From: Paenibacillus gyeongsangnamensis
GTDB lineage: Bacteria; Bacillota; Bacilli; Paenibacillales; NBRC-103111
Reading direction: 5' to 3'
Assembly: GCF_027533625.1 (NCBI RefSeq)
Contig: NZ_JAQAGZ010000016.1
Coordinates: 124,001 to 188,000, forward strand
DNA length: 64,000 bases
Position numbers and translations under genes: made by a program. Below, piece after piece: positions 1 to 8,864 of the stretch. The stretch's first letter is position 1, and each line of letters begins with the position of its first letter. The notes under the pieces are model-generated. The model made no database searches, was not told the DNA's origin, and saw only the letters and a list, made by a program, of their open reading frames with translations.

Positions 1-1
1 C

Positions 2-829
2 AATGATATGTATCTGTCTGAATCCGCGGAGTTTGCCGACGTCGTGCTGCCTACCGTGACCTGGTCCGAGGATGAGGGCACCGTGACGAATCTGGAAGGC
101 CGGATTATTAAAATCAACAAAGCCCAGGAGCCGCTTGGGGAATCCAAGCCGGACTGGCAAATTCACGTAGAGCTCGCCGAACGGCTCGGCCGGGGGCAAT
201 ATTTCAGCCATCTCAAGACGGCAAGGGATGTAGCCGATGAATTCCGGCTGGCCTCCAAAGGCGGGTATGCCGACTATTACGGGGCTACTTGGGAGAAGAT
301 CGAGAAGCAGCAGGGGGTATTTTGGCCTTGCAAGAGCGAGGAAGATCCAGGAACGCCTCATATGTTTCTTGACAAAAGGTTCTACCACCCCGACGGCAAG
401 GCAAAGCTGTGCGCGCTCCCTTACCGGCCGCCGGCCGAAGAGCCCTGCGAGCAGTATCCGCTCCGGCTTACCACGGGACGTGTTGTTTATCACTACCTCT
501 CGGGCAACCAAACGAGACGTATCCCGTTCTTGAAAGCGATGTGCCCCGAGCCGTATGTAGAAGTTCATCCCGAAACTGCTGAGCGATATGGAATCGGTCA
601 TGATGAAGTGATCCGGCTGTACACCCGGCGTGGAGAGGCGTTCTATAAGGTGAAAATCATTGAAGCGATCCGCAAAGATACGGTGTTCGTTCCGTACCAC
701 TTCGGACATGAGCAGTCGATCAACCTATTGACCATTCCGGCGCTGGACCCGATCTCCCGGATGCCTGAATTTAAAGCCTGTGCGGCGCAAATAGAAAAAA
801 ATTCACAAGCACATGCCGTAAGGAGGTAG
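2..829 (+). CDS. Molybdopterin oxidoreductase, C-terminal part (nitrate reductase-like catalytic subunit)
   Basis: The frame is open from the window edge, so the N-terminal cluster and most of the molybdenum domain are missing. What remains is the end of the Mo-bis-MGD domain (VVLPTVTWSEDEGTVTN, a typical stretch before the cofactor-contact loop) and, from about residue 150, the C-terminal molybdopterin dinucleotide-binding beta-barrel (YPLRLTTGRVVYHYLSGNQT). The family transfers electrons to or from nitrate, formate and similar substrates. The next gene starts 4 bp after the stop behind a strong Shine-Dalgarno site and encodes a multi-cluster ferredoxin, and a NarK-like transporter follows, so a nitrate reductase of the NarB/NasC kind is the best guess. 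The substrate assignment rests on context, not on residues visible here. Confidence 0.8.
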   Translation, partial: NDMYLSESAEFADVVLPTVTWSEDEGTVTNLEGRIIKINKAQEPLGESKPDWQIHVELAERLGRGQYFSHLKTARDVADEFRLASKGGYADYYGATWEKIEKQQGVFWPCKSEEDPGTPHMFLDKRFYHPDGKAKLCALPYRPPAEEPCEQYPLRLTTGRVVYHYLSGNQTRRIPFLKAMCPEPYVEVHPETAERYGIGHDEVIRLYTRRGEAFYKVKIIEAIRKDTVFVPYHFGHEQSINLLTIPALDPISRMPEFKACAAQIEKNSQAHAVRR

Positions 830-833
830 TCCG

Positions 834-1400
834 ATGGGAAAACAATATCTATACATCGAGATGGACAACTGCATTGGTTGCCGAAGCTGTCTGGCCGCCT
901 GCACCCAATGCGGCGGTCACGATCAAAGAAACCGAAATTACGTTTACGATGTAAACCCTCAGGTTAATCGGCAGACCATCCCGCTGATGTGCCTTCATTG
1001 TGTTAATCCGGCGTGTGCACGCAGCTGTCCGGCTCAAGCGATTCAAATTACGCCCGAAGGCGCGGTATTGTCCGCTTTGGTGGAAAAATGCATCGGCTGT
1101 CAAAACTGCACCATTGCCTGCCCCTACGGCATTCCGAAGTTCGATGAAGAACAAAATCTGATGTATAAATGCGATTTGTGCTATGACCGGACGAAGGAGG
1201 GGATTCCTCCCATGTGTGCTTCCGTTTGCCCTACCAACACGCTTCAATGGGTGACGGAGGAGGAACTGGCTGCCAAGAAAGAACAGCATCGTCTAGGCAA
1301 ATGGATGGCCAGCCGCGAACCGCTCGATCCTTTGGAAGGCGAAACGAATGTCAAAATCAGTCTTCCGGGCATCCTGCAGGGGAAACAAAAATTGTTTTAG
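834..1400 (+). CDS. Four-cluster [4Fe-4S] ferredoxin-like electron-transfer subunit
   Basis: This 188-residue protein has four cysteine groups typical of DmsB/NrfC/NapG-type subunits: CIGCRSCLAACTQC near residue 14, CLHCVNPACARSCP near 59, CIGCQNCTIACPYG near 86, and CDLCYDRTKEG with MCASVCP near 112. It should carry four [4Fe-4S] clusters passing electrons between the Rieske or quinone side and the molybdopterin subunit just upstream. There is no signal peptide; proteins of this type may be cytoplasmic or exported as a complex with a Tat partner. The start is fixed by AAGGAGG 8 bp upstream. The gene sits in a tight operon with the flanking redox genes. Confidence 0.88.
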   Translation: MGKQYLYIEMDNCIGCRSCLAACTQCGGHDQRNRNYVYDVNPQVNRQTIPLMCLHCVNPACARSCPAQAIQITPEGAVLSALVEKCIGCQNCTIACPYGIPKFDEEQNLMYKCDLCYDRTKEGIPPMCASVCPTNTLQWVTEEELAAKKEQHRLGKWMASREPLDPLEGETNVKISLPGILQGKQKLF

Positions 1401-1414
1401 GAGGTGTACAGATC

Positions 1415-1951
1415 GTGGAGGAGAATAAAAACGAAAAGAACAGTCGCATCCCTTTTCAAGAAGACAACTACACGCATAATATCTTAAAATCAGGCGAGCG
1501 TAAGCTGGATCGCCGGGGGTTTATGAAAACGATGGTGGGAGCGGCCGGCATCTTTGCGGTTTCAACCCTTCCTTGGGGCGCTATTGCGGCAAAGGAACTG
1601 ACGGGACTCAAGGATAAAGCTCACCCGAAGAAAAAAATCGCCGACCTCAGCTCCTTAAAGGTCGGTGATGCCGTGGAGTTTGCCTATCCGGGAGAACACG
1701 ATTCCGCACTCTTGATCCGGTTTGGCGAGAATGAATTTAAAGCGTACCAAAATGCGTGCACCCATCTCAAATGTCCGGTCTTTTGGAGCAAAGATAAGGG
1801 TGAAATGATTTGCCCCTGCCATCACGGTGTATTTGACGCCAAGACGGGGGTGCCTACTGCGGGTCCTCCGAAGCGTCCGCTGCCTGAAATTAGATTAGCG
1901 GTGGAGCAGGAAGTTATTTACGCAACGGGGGTTAAGCGATATGAAGCGTAG
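1415..1951 (+). CDS. Rieske [2Fe-2S] protein with Tat-type signal
   Basis: I chose the GTG at 1415 because TAGGAGGTG lies 9 bp upstream; the frame is also open further upstream, inside the previous gene. The product is about 178 residues. Near residue 30 is RRGFMKTM followed by a hydrophobic stretch and AIAA, a twin-arginine-like export or anchor signal. The Rieske ligands are clear: CTHLKC (Cys and His) and CPCHHG (Cys and His). Rieske proteins pass electrons from quinol to an acceptor. Here the position between a multi-cluster ferredoxin and a transporter suggests it feeds the molybdoenzyme. The stop overlaps the next start by 11 bp, which implies translational coupling. Confidence 0.85.
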   Translation: MEENKNEKNSRIPFQEDNYTHNILKSGERKLDRRGFMKTMVGAAGIFAVSTLPWGAIAAKELTGLKDKAHPKKKIADLSSLKVGDAVEFAYPGEHDSALLIRFGENEFKAYQNACTHLKCPVFWSKDKGEMICPCHHGVFDAKTGVPTAGPPKRPLPEIRLAVEQEVIYATGVKRYEA

Positions 1952-2129
1952 CTACCTTGGCGTTATTTTACTTTGCTTGGTTGTACTGCTCAATATCATC
2001 TGCACGCAGCAGGTGGTCAACAACTTTTTTTATGATCGTTATGAACGGGTACTGTTGTTCGCCGGACTAAACATCCTTCTGTTTCCCATTGCTTTGTGGA
2101 TCTATAAAAGGGAGCGTGATTCGGAATGA
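1941..2129 (+). CDS. Small two-helix membrane protein of the redox operon
   Basis: This is a 62-residue protein with two hydrophobic segments (about residues 5-25 and 37-55) and a basic, charged C-terminus (YKRERDSE). I do not recognise a family. It overlaps the Rieske gene upstream by 11 bp and the transporter gene downstream by 4 bp (ATGA), so it is co-translated with both. A membrane anchor or quinone-side subunit for the Rieske/ferredoxin complex is plausible, but this is inferred only from position and topology. Confidence 0.65.
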   Translation: MKRSYLGVILLCLVVLLNIICTQQVVNNFFYDRYERVLLFAGLNILLFPIALWIYKRERDSE

Positions 2130-3658
2130 GGCTTAACAAAATACAGCTTCCCCTGCAAACCTTCAGTCTGGTGCTTGCGTTCATGACCTGGGTCATTCTT
2201 TCCTCGTTGATGCCGTTTATTAAAGAGCAGATTCACATGACACAGGTCCAATTAACCTGGGTTACAGCGGTACCTGTTTTATTCGGTTCGATTCTTCGTA
2301 TACCGATTGGTTTTTGGACGAATCGCTTCGGCGCGCGAAAGATGTTTTACTTGAACTTTATTCTTCTTCTCGCACCGATTTATTGGATCAGCAGAGCCGA
2401 GTCTTTTAACGACCTGATTATCGGCGGTTTGTTTCTTGGCCTCTCCGGCGCATTGTTCTCCATCGGGGTTACTTCGCTGCCGAAGTATTATCCGAAGGAA
2501 CGGCATGGCTTCGTCAATGGCATCTATGGCATGGGGAACGCAGGCACCGCGATCTCCACGTTCGGCGCGCCTGTGCTTGCCAATCATTTCGGATGGTCCA
2601 CAACCGTCCTGTTTTACAGCGGGCTGTTGGTCGTCTTTGCCGCATTGAATTTCCTGATGGGAGACCGCGAAGAGACACGGGTGAACACCCCGCTAACCGA
2701 GCAAGTCAAGTCGGTATACCGGAATCAAAAGCTCTGGTACCTCAGTATCTTCTACTTTATTACCTTCGGTTCGTTTGTGGCGTTTACCGTCTATTTGCCG
2801 AATTTCCTCGTCAGTTACTTTCACCTGGCCAAGGTGGATGCGGGGATGAGAACGGCAGGATTCATCGTACTAGCTACGATCATGCGTCCGGTAGGGGGAT
2901 TTCTCGGAGATAAATTGAACCCTTTTAAAGTGCTTATGTTTGTGTTCGGCGGCCTTACGATCGCTGCGGTGCTGCTGTCTTTTGCTCCAACCATTGGACT
3001 TTACACCGTCGGCTGCTTAACGATCGCTTTCTGCGCGGGGATCGGGAACGGTGCGATTTTCAAGCTGGTTCCACTTTATTTCAGCAAACAGGCCGGCATC
3101 GCAAACGGCATCATCTCAGCCATGGGGGGATTAGGGGGCTTTTTCCCGCCACTGATGCTAGCCATGCTGTTTAGTTTGACGGGCCACTATGCCATCGGCT
3201 TTATGGCGTTATCGGAGGTGGCACTGGCCAGCTTGATTCTTGTTATTTTTATGTACTATCAGGAGAGATTGGGTCTGTCTTCAACCATTATTGAAAATGC
3301 GGTAGAAGGCATCATGATCACGGACAAAAACGGAACCATTCGATCCGTAAACGCCTCCTTCAGTAAGCTAACGGGCTATCAGGCGAATGAAGTGATTGGA
3401 AAAACGCCGAGCCTTTTAAAATCCGGCAAGCAGGATCGGGAATTTTATAACGAAATGTGGAATTCGATCCGAAACCAGGGATTTTGGCAGGGCGCCATAT
3501 GGAACCGCAAGAAGAACGGGGACATTTATTTAGAGTGGTTAACGATTACGGCTGTTAAAAATGAGGCGGGGGAAGTCATCCATTATTCCGGTATGTTCAG
3601 CGACATCACCCATCAGGATAAGATGGGGCAGATGAAGGGCAGTGAAGCCAGTGCCTAG
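2126..3658 (+). CDS. NarK-like MFS transporter fused to a C-terminal PAS domain
   Basis: Residues 1-380 form a 12-helix major facilitator of the nitrate/nitrite porter type (GFWTNRFGARKMF between helices 2 and 3; glycine-rich helices such as NGIYGMGNAG and ANGIISAMGGLGG). From about residue 386 to 497 follows a PAS domain (ENAVEGIMITDKNGTI, SFSKLTGYQANEVIGK, FWQGAIWNRKKNGDI, GMFSDIT). NarK proteins usually end after the last helix, so the protein (510 residues) is about 110 residues longer than normal. No kinase, cyclase or other output domain follows the PAS. It overlaps the previous gene by 4 bp. It probably imports nitrate or exchanges nitrite for the reductase encoded upstream, and the PAS might adjust transport to redox state or ligand. 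Confidence 0.85.
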   Translation: MRLNKIQLPLQTFSLVLAFMTWVILSSLMPFIKEQIHMTQVQLTWVTAVPVLFGSILRIPIGFWTNRFGARKMFYLNFILLLAPIYWISRAESFNDLIIGGLFLGLSGALFSIGVTSLPKYYPKERHGFVNGIYGMGNAGTAISTFGAPVLANHFGWSTTVLFYSGLLVVFAALNFLMGDREETRVNTPLTEQVKSVYRNQKLWYLSIFYFITFGSFVAFTVYLPNFLVSYFHLAKVDAGMRTAGFIVLATIMRPVGGFLGDKLNPFKVLMFVFGGLTIAAVLLSFAPTIGLYTVGCLTIAFCAGIGNGAIFKLVPLYFSKQAGIANGIISAMGGLGGFFPPLMLAMLFSLTGHYAIGFMALSEVALASLILVIFMYYQERLGLSSTIIENAVEGIMITDKNGTIRSVNASFSKLTGYQANEVIGKTPSLLKSGKQDREFYNEMWNSIRNQGFWQGAIWNRKKNGDIYLEWLTITAVKNEAGEVIHYSGMFSDITHQDKMGQMKGSEASA

Positions 3659-3965
3659 CGAATTTGCCTTGGATCTTTGTTTTGTGCGTGAGCATACACC
3701 TGAATCACCGATGACGGGCATTATAGAATTGGAATTACAGCAGATGTTTGCCGGAAGAGCCACCTGGCACACGGTGACGAAGCGGGATCAAGATCTGGAC
3801 ATTTCCGTTGTGGAAATCAAAGGTCTTGCCGCATGGAGCAACGAGGATGAAGTGCTTGACTATGTGGAAACACGAATGCAATCGGACTGCTGGGAATGGC
3901 TGAACGGTTATCAGGTGAATGTTATTTTAAAAGAAGATGCGGGCTCTTGCCGCTGGAAGAAATGA
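3642..3965 (+). CDS. Hypothetical protein of the molybdoenzyme operon
   Basis: A GTG start at 3642 lies inside the end of the transporter gene, with GAAGGG just upstream; the overlap of 17 bp argues for coupled translation. The product has 107 residues, is soluble and acidic (LAAWSNEDEVLDYVETRMQ), and has three cysteines. I do not recognise the family. Because it is the sixth gene of a tight run of redox genes, an accessory or maturation role is possible but unproven. Confidence 0.55.
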   Translation: MKPVPSEFALDLCFVREHTPESPMTGIIELELQQMFAGRATWHTVTKRDQDLDISVVEIKGLAAWSNEDEVLDYVETRMQSDCWEWLNGYQVNVILKEDAGSCRWKK

Positions 3966-3974
3966 GGATGCCAA

Positions 3975-4247
3975 ATGAGCTGGAATGATCGATTGGCCGA
4001 CTGGATCGGCAAGTCGGTGACGGTAACGATTGTGGATCAAGCGGGAACTGACCCGGTTTCCCCGGCGAGATCCTTTATCCTAAAAAAGCTGCGTCTTACC
4101 GAGGAGGGCACGCATCTGCAGTTTTTTCTAACAGACCATCAATTCGTCTCTGTGCCTATCTTTGATGACGGCAGTACTCGGCTTACGGAACGGGAATTCC
4201 TGTCCGAGGACCGTGCCTCCATGTTGAACTATGGAGTTCATCTGTAA
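3975..4247 (+). CDS. Hypothetical small protein, last gene of the molybdoenzyme operon
   Basis: This is a 90-residue soluble protein starting at an ATG 9 bp after the previous stop, with GAGGATG upstream. It alternates short beta-like stretches (SVTVTIVDQAG, FILKKLRLTEEGTHLQFFL, FVSVPIFDDGSTRL), suggesting a small beta-barrel fold. No family is recognised. The next possible terminator is about 210 bp downstream at 4458, so it seems to close the operon. Confidence 0.5.
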   Translation: MSWNDRLADWIGKSVTVTIVDQAGTDPVSPARSFILKKLRLTEEGTHLQFFLTDHQFVSVPIFDDGSTRLTEREFLSEDRASMLNYGVHL

Positions 4248-4573
4248 TAACTAGGAAAGGTTCGCTCCAATCCGGCCAAGCTTTATACAGCGATACGAAT
4301 GGGTGTGCCTCATTTGCTAAAATAAGAAGCAAGGAAGGGACCGGATTGGATTGTGACCAAGCAGGGCATTGACAACTAGTCGTCATAGCCAATGTTACAG
4401 AAGGGATTCGAGTAAGAAATCGAACTTCTATCGGGTACAAAATGAGTTAAGTCATCTAAAGCTGCCATCTGGCGGCTTTCTTTGATTTGATTCGAATGTT
4501 GCGAGTATTATGAAAATATGATTCTTAGGAGAATTACCCTGACAAAATGCAACATTAGGTAGGAATCTGCTCA
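4248..4573. other. Intergenic stretch with a 10-bp inverted repeat
   Basis: This stretch holds no convincing gene. An exact inverted repeat, TCCAATCCGG at 4266-4275 and CCGGATTGGA at 4341-4350, flanks about 65 bp. A terminator-like hairpin lies at 4458-4479. The rest has no feature I can name. Confidence 0.4.
4458..4488 (+). terminator. Terminator-like hairpin after the molybdoenzyme operon
   Basis: AAAGCTGCC, loop ATCT, GGCGGCTTT forms a 9-bp stem with one G-T pair, followed by a weak T-rich run (CTTTGATTTGATT). It sits 210 bp after the last operon gene and before the convergent hydrolase gene, so it may serve either strand. Confidence 0.5.
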
Positions 4574-5492
4574 CTAGGCAAAAAACTTTCGTAGTTCTTG
4601 CGCCACTAGTTCCGGTTTTCCGTCTCTATTGGTATTGCTGACATCACATGCCGCTCCGTGATCAAGTCCAGGAATTTCAATACGCTTGGCACGTGGCAAG
4701 ACTTTCTCTAAAGCATCAAGGGCAGGCTTCAACCAAACCAGACCCTTGCTCCCGCCTAACAACAATACCTCGGCGCTCACGGCACTAAAGCGCTCCAGCG
4801 TCCCCGTCATCTCGGCGAGCAGCAGCCCGTCATAGTGCAGCGTCGGAGCTAGCATCCTCATTGTAATATAGCCGTCTTTTGCTTTCTTATCTTCGCTTGC
4901 CATCGCCATCTTCGTCAGAGACTCGAGCAGCCACCGAGGCATGGCGTTGAATACAGGAGGCGCCAGCTGCAATCCTTTCATACAGGTGATAAGCGCTGCG
5001 GCCACCTTTCCTTGAGCCATCCTGGTCAAAACGCGCCAGCCAGGCCGTGCGCTCCGATCCGCTTAACAAGAGCGCCGGCTCATAAAAAGCGGCTTTTTCA
5101 ATGGCGGGGAGAGTGAGTGCCGCTTGGAGTGTGATAAGGCCGCCTGCGCTGATCCCGAAAACATTGCGGGCTCCTGTTTGGGTTAGGAGCGCCTCCAAAT
5201 CTTCAACCTCTCTCTGTATGCTATAATCTTTGCCGAACGGACCACTGAGGCCACGACCACGGCGGTCGGGCACATAGACTGTGAAAACGTCAGCGAGCCC
5301 CTCGGCCAACTGCATGAAATTTTGCGAAGACACATTGGATCCGTGTACCACCACCACACCCGGGCCATAACCGAGTTGGCGGTAGCCAATGCGAGTACCG
5401 TCTTTAGAGACTACAGAGCTAGTTTTATAATGCTCCGACGTGGCTGCATTCGATTGCTTATTTGATGCACGAAGATCTGAGTTCTTCGACAC
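4574..5492 (-). pseudogene. Alpha/beta hydrolase, frameshifted
   Basis: Two minus-strand frames make one alpha/beta-hydrolase when joined. The N-terminal part (5492 down to about 5020) has the oxyanion region VVVVHGSN, DRRGRGLSG and the nucleophile elbow FGISAGG. The C-terminal part (about 5029 down to 4574) starts at MAQGKVAAAL and ends with the catalytic-His region LDHGAA. The frame changes near 5010-5030, where one part reads LARFDQDG and the other TRMAQGK. All expected parts are present, so a single-base indel has split a gene of about 290 codons. It could be a recent mutation or a sequencing error. The substrate is unknown. It is convergent with the molybdoenzyme operon. Confidence 0.75.
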
Positions 5493-5624
5493 ATGAAACG
5501 CCTCCTTTTGAATTGCCCTAGACTTTTAACTAATTTATTCAATAAAGCTTATATCTTGCTTATATTAGCTGCTGCATTCGGTACGGGAGCATAGGTTCCT
5601 CTGCAAAAAGTACAAGTAATGTAA

Positions 5625-5867
5625 TACGAGTACGGCTACAATGCAGACGGCCAAGTAGTATCCATCCTTGTGATGGACTCCACCGGGAAAGTTTCATCCT
5701 ACGGCTATACGTATACGGCGAGAAGCAAACTGGAAACAGAAACCTTGCATACCGGCAATGTTATCACCTACACCTACGATCTGCGGGGCAACTGGAATTC
5801 CAGAGCAGAAGATAACCGGCGGAACGATCGTTACCACGGTGACCAGTTCAAAGATGAAGTGAAGTGA
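5625..5867 (+). pseudogene. RHS/YD-repeat protein remnant
   Basis: From 5625 the frame reads YEYGYNADGQVVS, later YGYTYTARSKLETE and VITYTYDLRGNW. These are degenerate YD-type repeats of RHS/wall-associated polymorphic toxins (consensus around YDxxGN). A stop lies directly upstream at 5622, there is no start or ribosome site, and only about 80 codons survive, so this is a fragment of a much larger gene. No toxin tip or immunity gene follows. Confidence 0.6.
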
Positions 5868-5949
5868 GGATCATTGCGGTTTGCATCCACTATAACTACA
5901 ATGAAAGCAGATGAAGCATTCTATTCTAATACATAAGGCGGTGTCCGGA

Positions 5950-7545
5950 ATGAAAAATCAAAGAGAAGTGAAAGCGGGATCGTATCTTCGCACGGTTCAA
6001 CAATACGCTGACCACGTACTCCGGCATGGGAAGGACATTTATGGAAGCGCTTCAACTCCTTTGTTTGTCGACGGTTTTCACGTGGATACGTATGAACCCG
6101 TTAGCTGGCGATCTGGAGGGGAGCGCTGGATTCTATCCAACCTGGCCAATCAGCAGAATCTGTTTCGAACCTTAACCGGTCTTTCTAAGCTGACGGGCGA
6201 AACCCGATATAAGCAGGCAGCCGCCGAGGCCGTAAAATACGGGCTGGAATGCTTGCGTTACGGTAAGCTTATTTATTGGGGAGGGCATTTATCGTTCGAT
6301 CTCTCTTCGAAACAGCCTGTCTATGCCTCGGACAAAGGTCCGCAGCACGAGCTGAAATGCCACTATCCCTTTTACGAGTTGATGTTCGAGCTGGATGCTC
6401 AGGAAACGGCACGTTACATCGAAGGGCTGTGGGACAGTCATGTGCGGGATTGGAGCAACTTGGAATTCAGTCGTCACGGAAAGCCTCGGGAACGCGAAGA
6501 CGATGATCGGGTATGGGACCGGTCGTACGCAGGAGGCGAAGTGTTTTTTACCGGCGAAGGCTTGACGTTCATCAATGCGGGAAGCGATCTGATCTATGCG
6601 GCGGCCCAGTATTACCGAAGCACGGGGGAAGAAGCGGCTCTGCATTGGGCCAAAAGGCTCGCTCGCAGATACGTCGAAACGCGACATAGTGAAACGGGGA
6701 TGGGCGGATACCAGTTCAGCATATCCGTGCTGCCCGGCGTGAGAGGAGACCGCGCAATCGATCAGTTTGCCGTACAGCTGAAAGATCATCGGGTCATGGA
6801 AGCGACACTGTCGGTCGCACGCCAAATCCATACGATCACCGGAGAGGTAGCATTGTGCCGCTTAACGTTGGCGGAAGTGTTAGACTCGAAGGGAGCGGAA
6901 TTCGGGCAGTGGGCCGTAGAGGATCTGCTTGCTTACGGGAAGCACGCTTATGACGCAGATACGGCTTCTTTTCATCCGATGCTTACGGATGGTACACGGC
7001 TAACAGGCCTTGTGATGGAGAAAAGCGGCTATTATGGCAAGCAAGGCGATACGTTGAAAGCAGTCAAATCCGACTTGCTGCAATTGTGGGCCTACCTTAA
7101 AGGCTACCGGCTGTCAAGTGAAGAGCGGCTGTGGGGTTGGGCCCGCAGCATGGCGGCCGGCAGCGGCCTCGGGGACATTGGCGAGCGTCCCGGCGCACAG
7201 CCATCGCTTCATCCCGGCGAATGCAACGATCCGATCGGCGTTTTCGCGCTGCTCGAGCTGTACGCCGCTGCCAAGCACCAAGCTTATTTGGATGCGGCAT
7301 GTGCTGTCGGGGACGCAATCATAGAGCGCCGATTCCGCAAATCCGTTTTTCTCGCCGAGGCGGATCTGGCCTATGTCAAGTTGGACGCCGTGGAACCGCT
7401 CGCTTTGCTGCATTTGGCGGCCGAGCTCACGGATCGGTGCGGTGACATACCCGTCTATTGCGGAGGCAAGGCTTTCTTCGGGGCGGCTTACGACGGTCAT
7501 GGCCATGAGATCGATAGCAGCTTTATTTATTCGCAAAAGCTTTAA
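5950..7545 (+). CDS. Pectate lyase family 2-like (PL2) polysaccharide lyase
   Basis: This is a 531-residue protein if the ATG at 5950 is used (AAGGCGGTG is 6 bp upstream); an in-frame ATG at 5911 would add 13 residues. The sequence fits the alpha/alpha-barrel PL2 endopectate lyases: TPLFVDGFHVDTYEPV, ILSNLANQQNLFRTL, IYWGGHLSFDL, HELKCHYPFYELM (His and Glu candidates for the metal site), and a Glu/Asp-rich central part. The length matches the family. There is no signal peptide, so it would act on imported oligogalacturonides in the cytoplasm by beta-elimination. The assignment is from memory of family motifs; another alpha/alpha-barrel uronate lyase or hydrolase remains possible. Confidence 0.62.
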   Translation: MKNQREVKAGSYLRTVQQYADHVLRHGKDIYGSASTPLFVDGFHVDTYEPVSWRSGGERWILSNLANQQNLFRTLTGLSKLTGETRYKQAAAEAVKYGLECLRYGKLIYWGGHLSFDLSSKQPVYASDKGPQHELKCHYPFYELMFELDAQETARYIEGLWDSHVRDWSNLEFSRHGKPREREDDDRVWDRSYAGGEVFFTGEGLTFINAGSDLIYAAAQYYRSTGEEAALHWAKRLARRYVETRHSETGMGGYQFSISVLPGVRGDRAIDQFAVQLKDHRVMEATLSVARQIHTITGEVALCRLTLAEVLDSKGAEFGQWAVEDLLAYGKHAYDADTASFHPMLTDGTRLTGLVMEKSGYYGKQGDTLKAVKSDLLQLWAYLKGYRLSSEERLWGWARSMAAGSGLGDIGERPGAQPSLHPGECNDPIGVFALLELYAAAKHQAYLDAACAVGDAIIERRFRKSVFLAEADLAYVKLDAVEPLALLHLAAELTDRCGDIPVYCGGKAFFGAAYDGHGHEIDSSFIYSQKL

Positions 7546-7651
7546 CAACGCCAGCGGCTCTTGATCGTTACCGGACAACTAAACGTATCTGAGGGAAGTA
7601 CGGTGAAAAATGCGTGGATTATATTGGTCACCCGAATGAGCTCAAAGCAAA

Positions 7652-7786
7652 GTGAAATTCCGGCATCATGGTTTAGAAGCGCAGTTTCGCGCATACAATC
7701 CGATGAGAGTGGAAGAAGAGATTGTCCGAGTATCCCCGCAGCTGCGCTCCATCGGGTACAGCTGTTCGGTATATCGGGAAAAATGA
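7652..7786 (+). other. Short coding remnant, 44 codons
   Basis: A frame from GTG 7652 to TGA 7786 reads HHGLEAQFRAYNPMRVEEEI and SPQLRSIGYSCSVYREK. The composition looks like the real C-terminus of a protein rather than random sequence, but there is no ribosome site and a stop lies just upstream. It lies 20 bp before the PhyH gene. I do not recognise it. Confidence 0.3.
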
Positions 7787-7805
7787 TCGCAGGAGGGTAT
7801 GACTA

Positions 7806-8561
7806 ATGGAGCTTACCTATCAGCAGAAACGGAGCCTGTTGGAAGAAGGATACGTGAAAGTTACGGGGGTCATTCCAAAAATCATGGTTGACCGTGCGCT
7901 CAGACATATTAACCATTCCATTGGGGAAGGGATTAATGTCAGCGACATCCCGATTTTTCGGGCCCGGTCTTATTGTCCGGAGCTGCAGGGGGAGGCGCCC
8001 GTTTCGGATCTGTACAACAAGACGGCAGTCAAAGATTTAGTGGAGTCTTTGATCGGGTCTGGCTTAGCTAAACCTGTCCGAAGCGGGCAAATAGCACTTC
8101 GGTTCCCGAGCTTACAAGATCCGCCGAATGATCCCAGGCCGCATTTGGACGGGATGCATACGAAAACCAATGGCGTTCCGGAAGGAAAGATTAATAACTT
8201 TACGCTCCTAGTAGGTGTGCTGCTTAGTCCGGTTCGAGGAACGAATGAGGGTAATTTTACCGTATGGCCCGGAACTCATCACAGGTATGAGCAATATTTT
8301 CGTGAGCATGGTCCTGATTCCCTGTTAAACGGCATGCCGCCGATTCCTCTGTCTGCTCCGATCCAAACGACAGGGGAGCCCGGGGATGTATTTCTTGTTC
8401 ATTACCAACTGGCCCACGGAGTTGCGCCTAATGTATCGCCATTTCCAAGGTACGCCGTTTTCTTCCGAGTGTCTCATATCGACCACGAAAAAGATTGGAG
8501 AGCCCCGATGACGGATATTTGGCTTCATTGGCCTGGAATACGAGAATTGGAACCGAAATGA
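7806..8561 (+). CDS. PhyH-family Fe(II)/2-oxoglutarate dioxygenase
   Basis: This 251-residue protein belongs to the phytanoyl-CoA dioxygenase superfamily. The facial triad is visible as His113 and Asp115 (PHLDGMHTK) and a distal His near residue 204 (FLVHYQLAHGVAPN); the downstream Arg of RYAVFFR fits the 2-oxoglutarate contact. TVWPGTHHRYEQ is the usual loop before the distal His. It would hydroxylate an unidentified small molecule. The start is supported by GGAGGG 8 bp upstream. It seems to be a single-gene unit between debris on both sides. Confidence 0.8.
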   Translation: MELTYQQKRSLLEEGYVKVTGVIPKIMVDRALRHINHSIGEGINVSDIPIFRARSYCPELQGEAPVSDLYNKTAVKDLVESLIGSGLAKPVRSGQIALRFPSLQDPPNDPRPHLDGMHTKTNGVPEGKINNFTLLVGVLLSPVRGTNEGNFTVWPGTHHRYEQYFREHGPDSLLNGMPPIPLSAPIQTTGEPGDVFLVHYQLAHGVAPNVSPFPRYAVFFRVSHIDHEKDWRAPMTDIWLHWPGIRELEPK

Positions 8562-8835
8562 CACTATGTCAGCGATGTAACCGATTATTTAGTAAATGCG
8601 GCAAAAGAATATAATGGAGATTATGATAACTGGGAAACTAAACCAATAAAAAACCAATAAAAAACCAAGAAAGTTTTCTCGGCGGGTTGAAAAGGATTTT
8701 TAAGTCGAGGAAATAACCTATGAATCAGCGAATAATGAGCATGTATGCCAAGTCGTGAAGCAACAGTTACCCGATTTCGGATCCTATCAGCTGGAGCAGA
8801 TAAATCAAATGCCGGGCCAGGAACCCGGCATTTTT
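8562..8835 (+). pseudogene. Coding debris, including an RraB-like fragment
   Basis: Directly after the PhyH stop the sequence reads DYLVNAAKEYNGDYDNWET, which resembles the core of RraB-type (regulator of ribonuclease E activity) proteins, then hits TAA. Further on, EEITYESANNEHVCQ and PDFGSYQLEQINQMPG form a second fragment in a different frame, ending in the terminator at 8809. Neither has a start or a ribosome site. They are leftovers of one or two small genes. Confidence 0.4.
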
Positions 8836-8840
8836 ATATT
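8809..8840 (+). terminator. Intrinsic terminator
   Basis: ATGCCGGG, loop CCAGGAA, CCCGGCAT, then TTTTATATTT. This is a perfect 8-bp GC-rich stem with a T run, at the end of the debris after the PhyH gene. Confidence 0.85.
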
Positions 8841-8864
8841 TATAATTTAAGTTATGAAGTTTTA

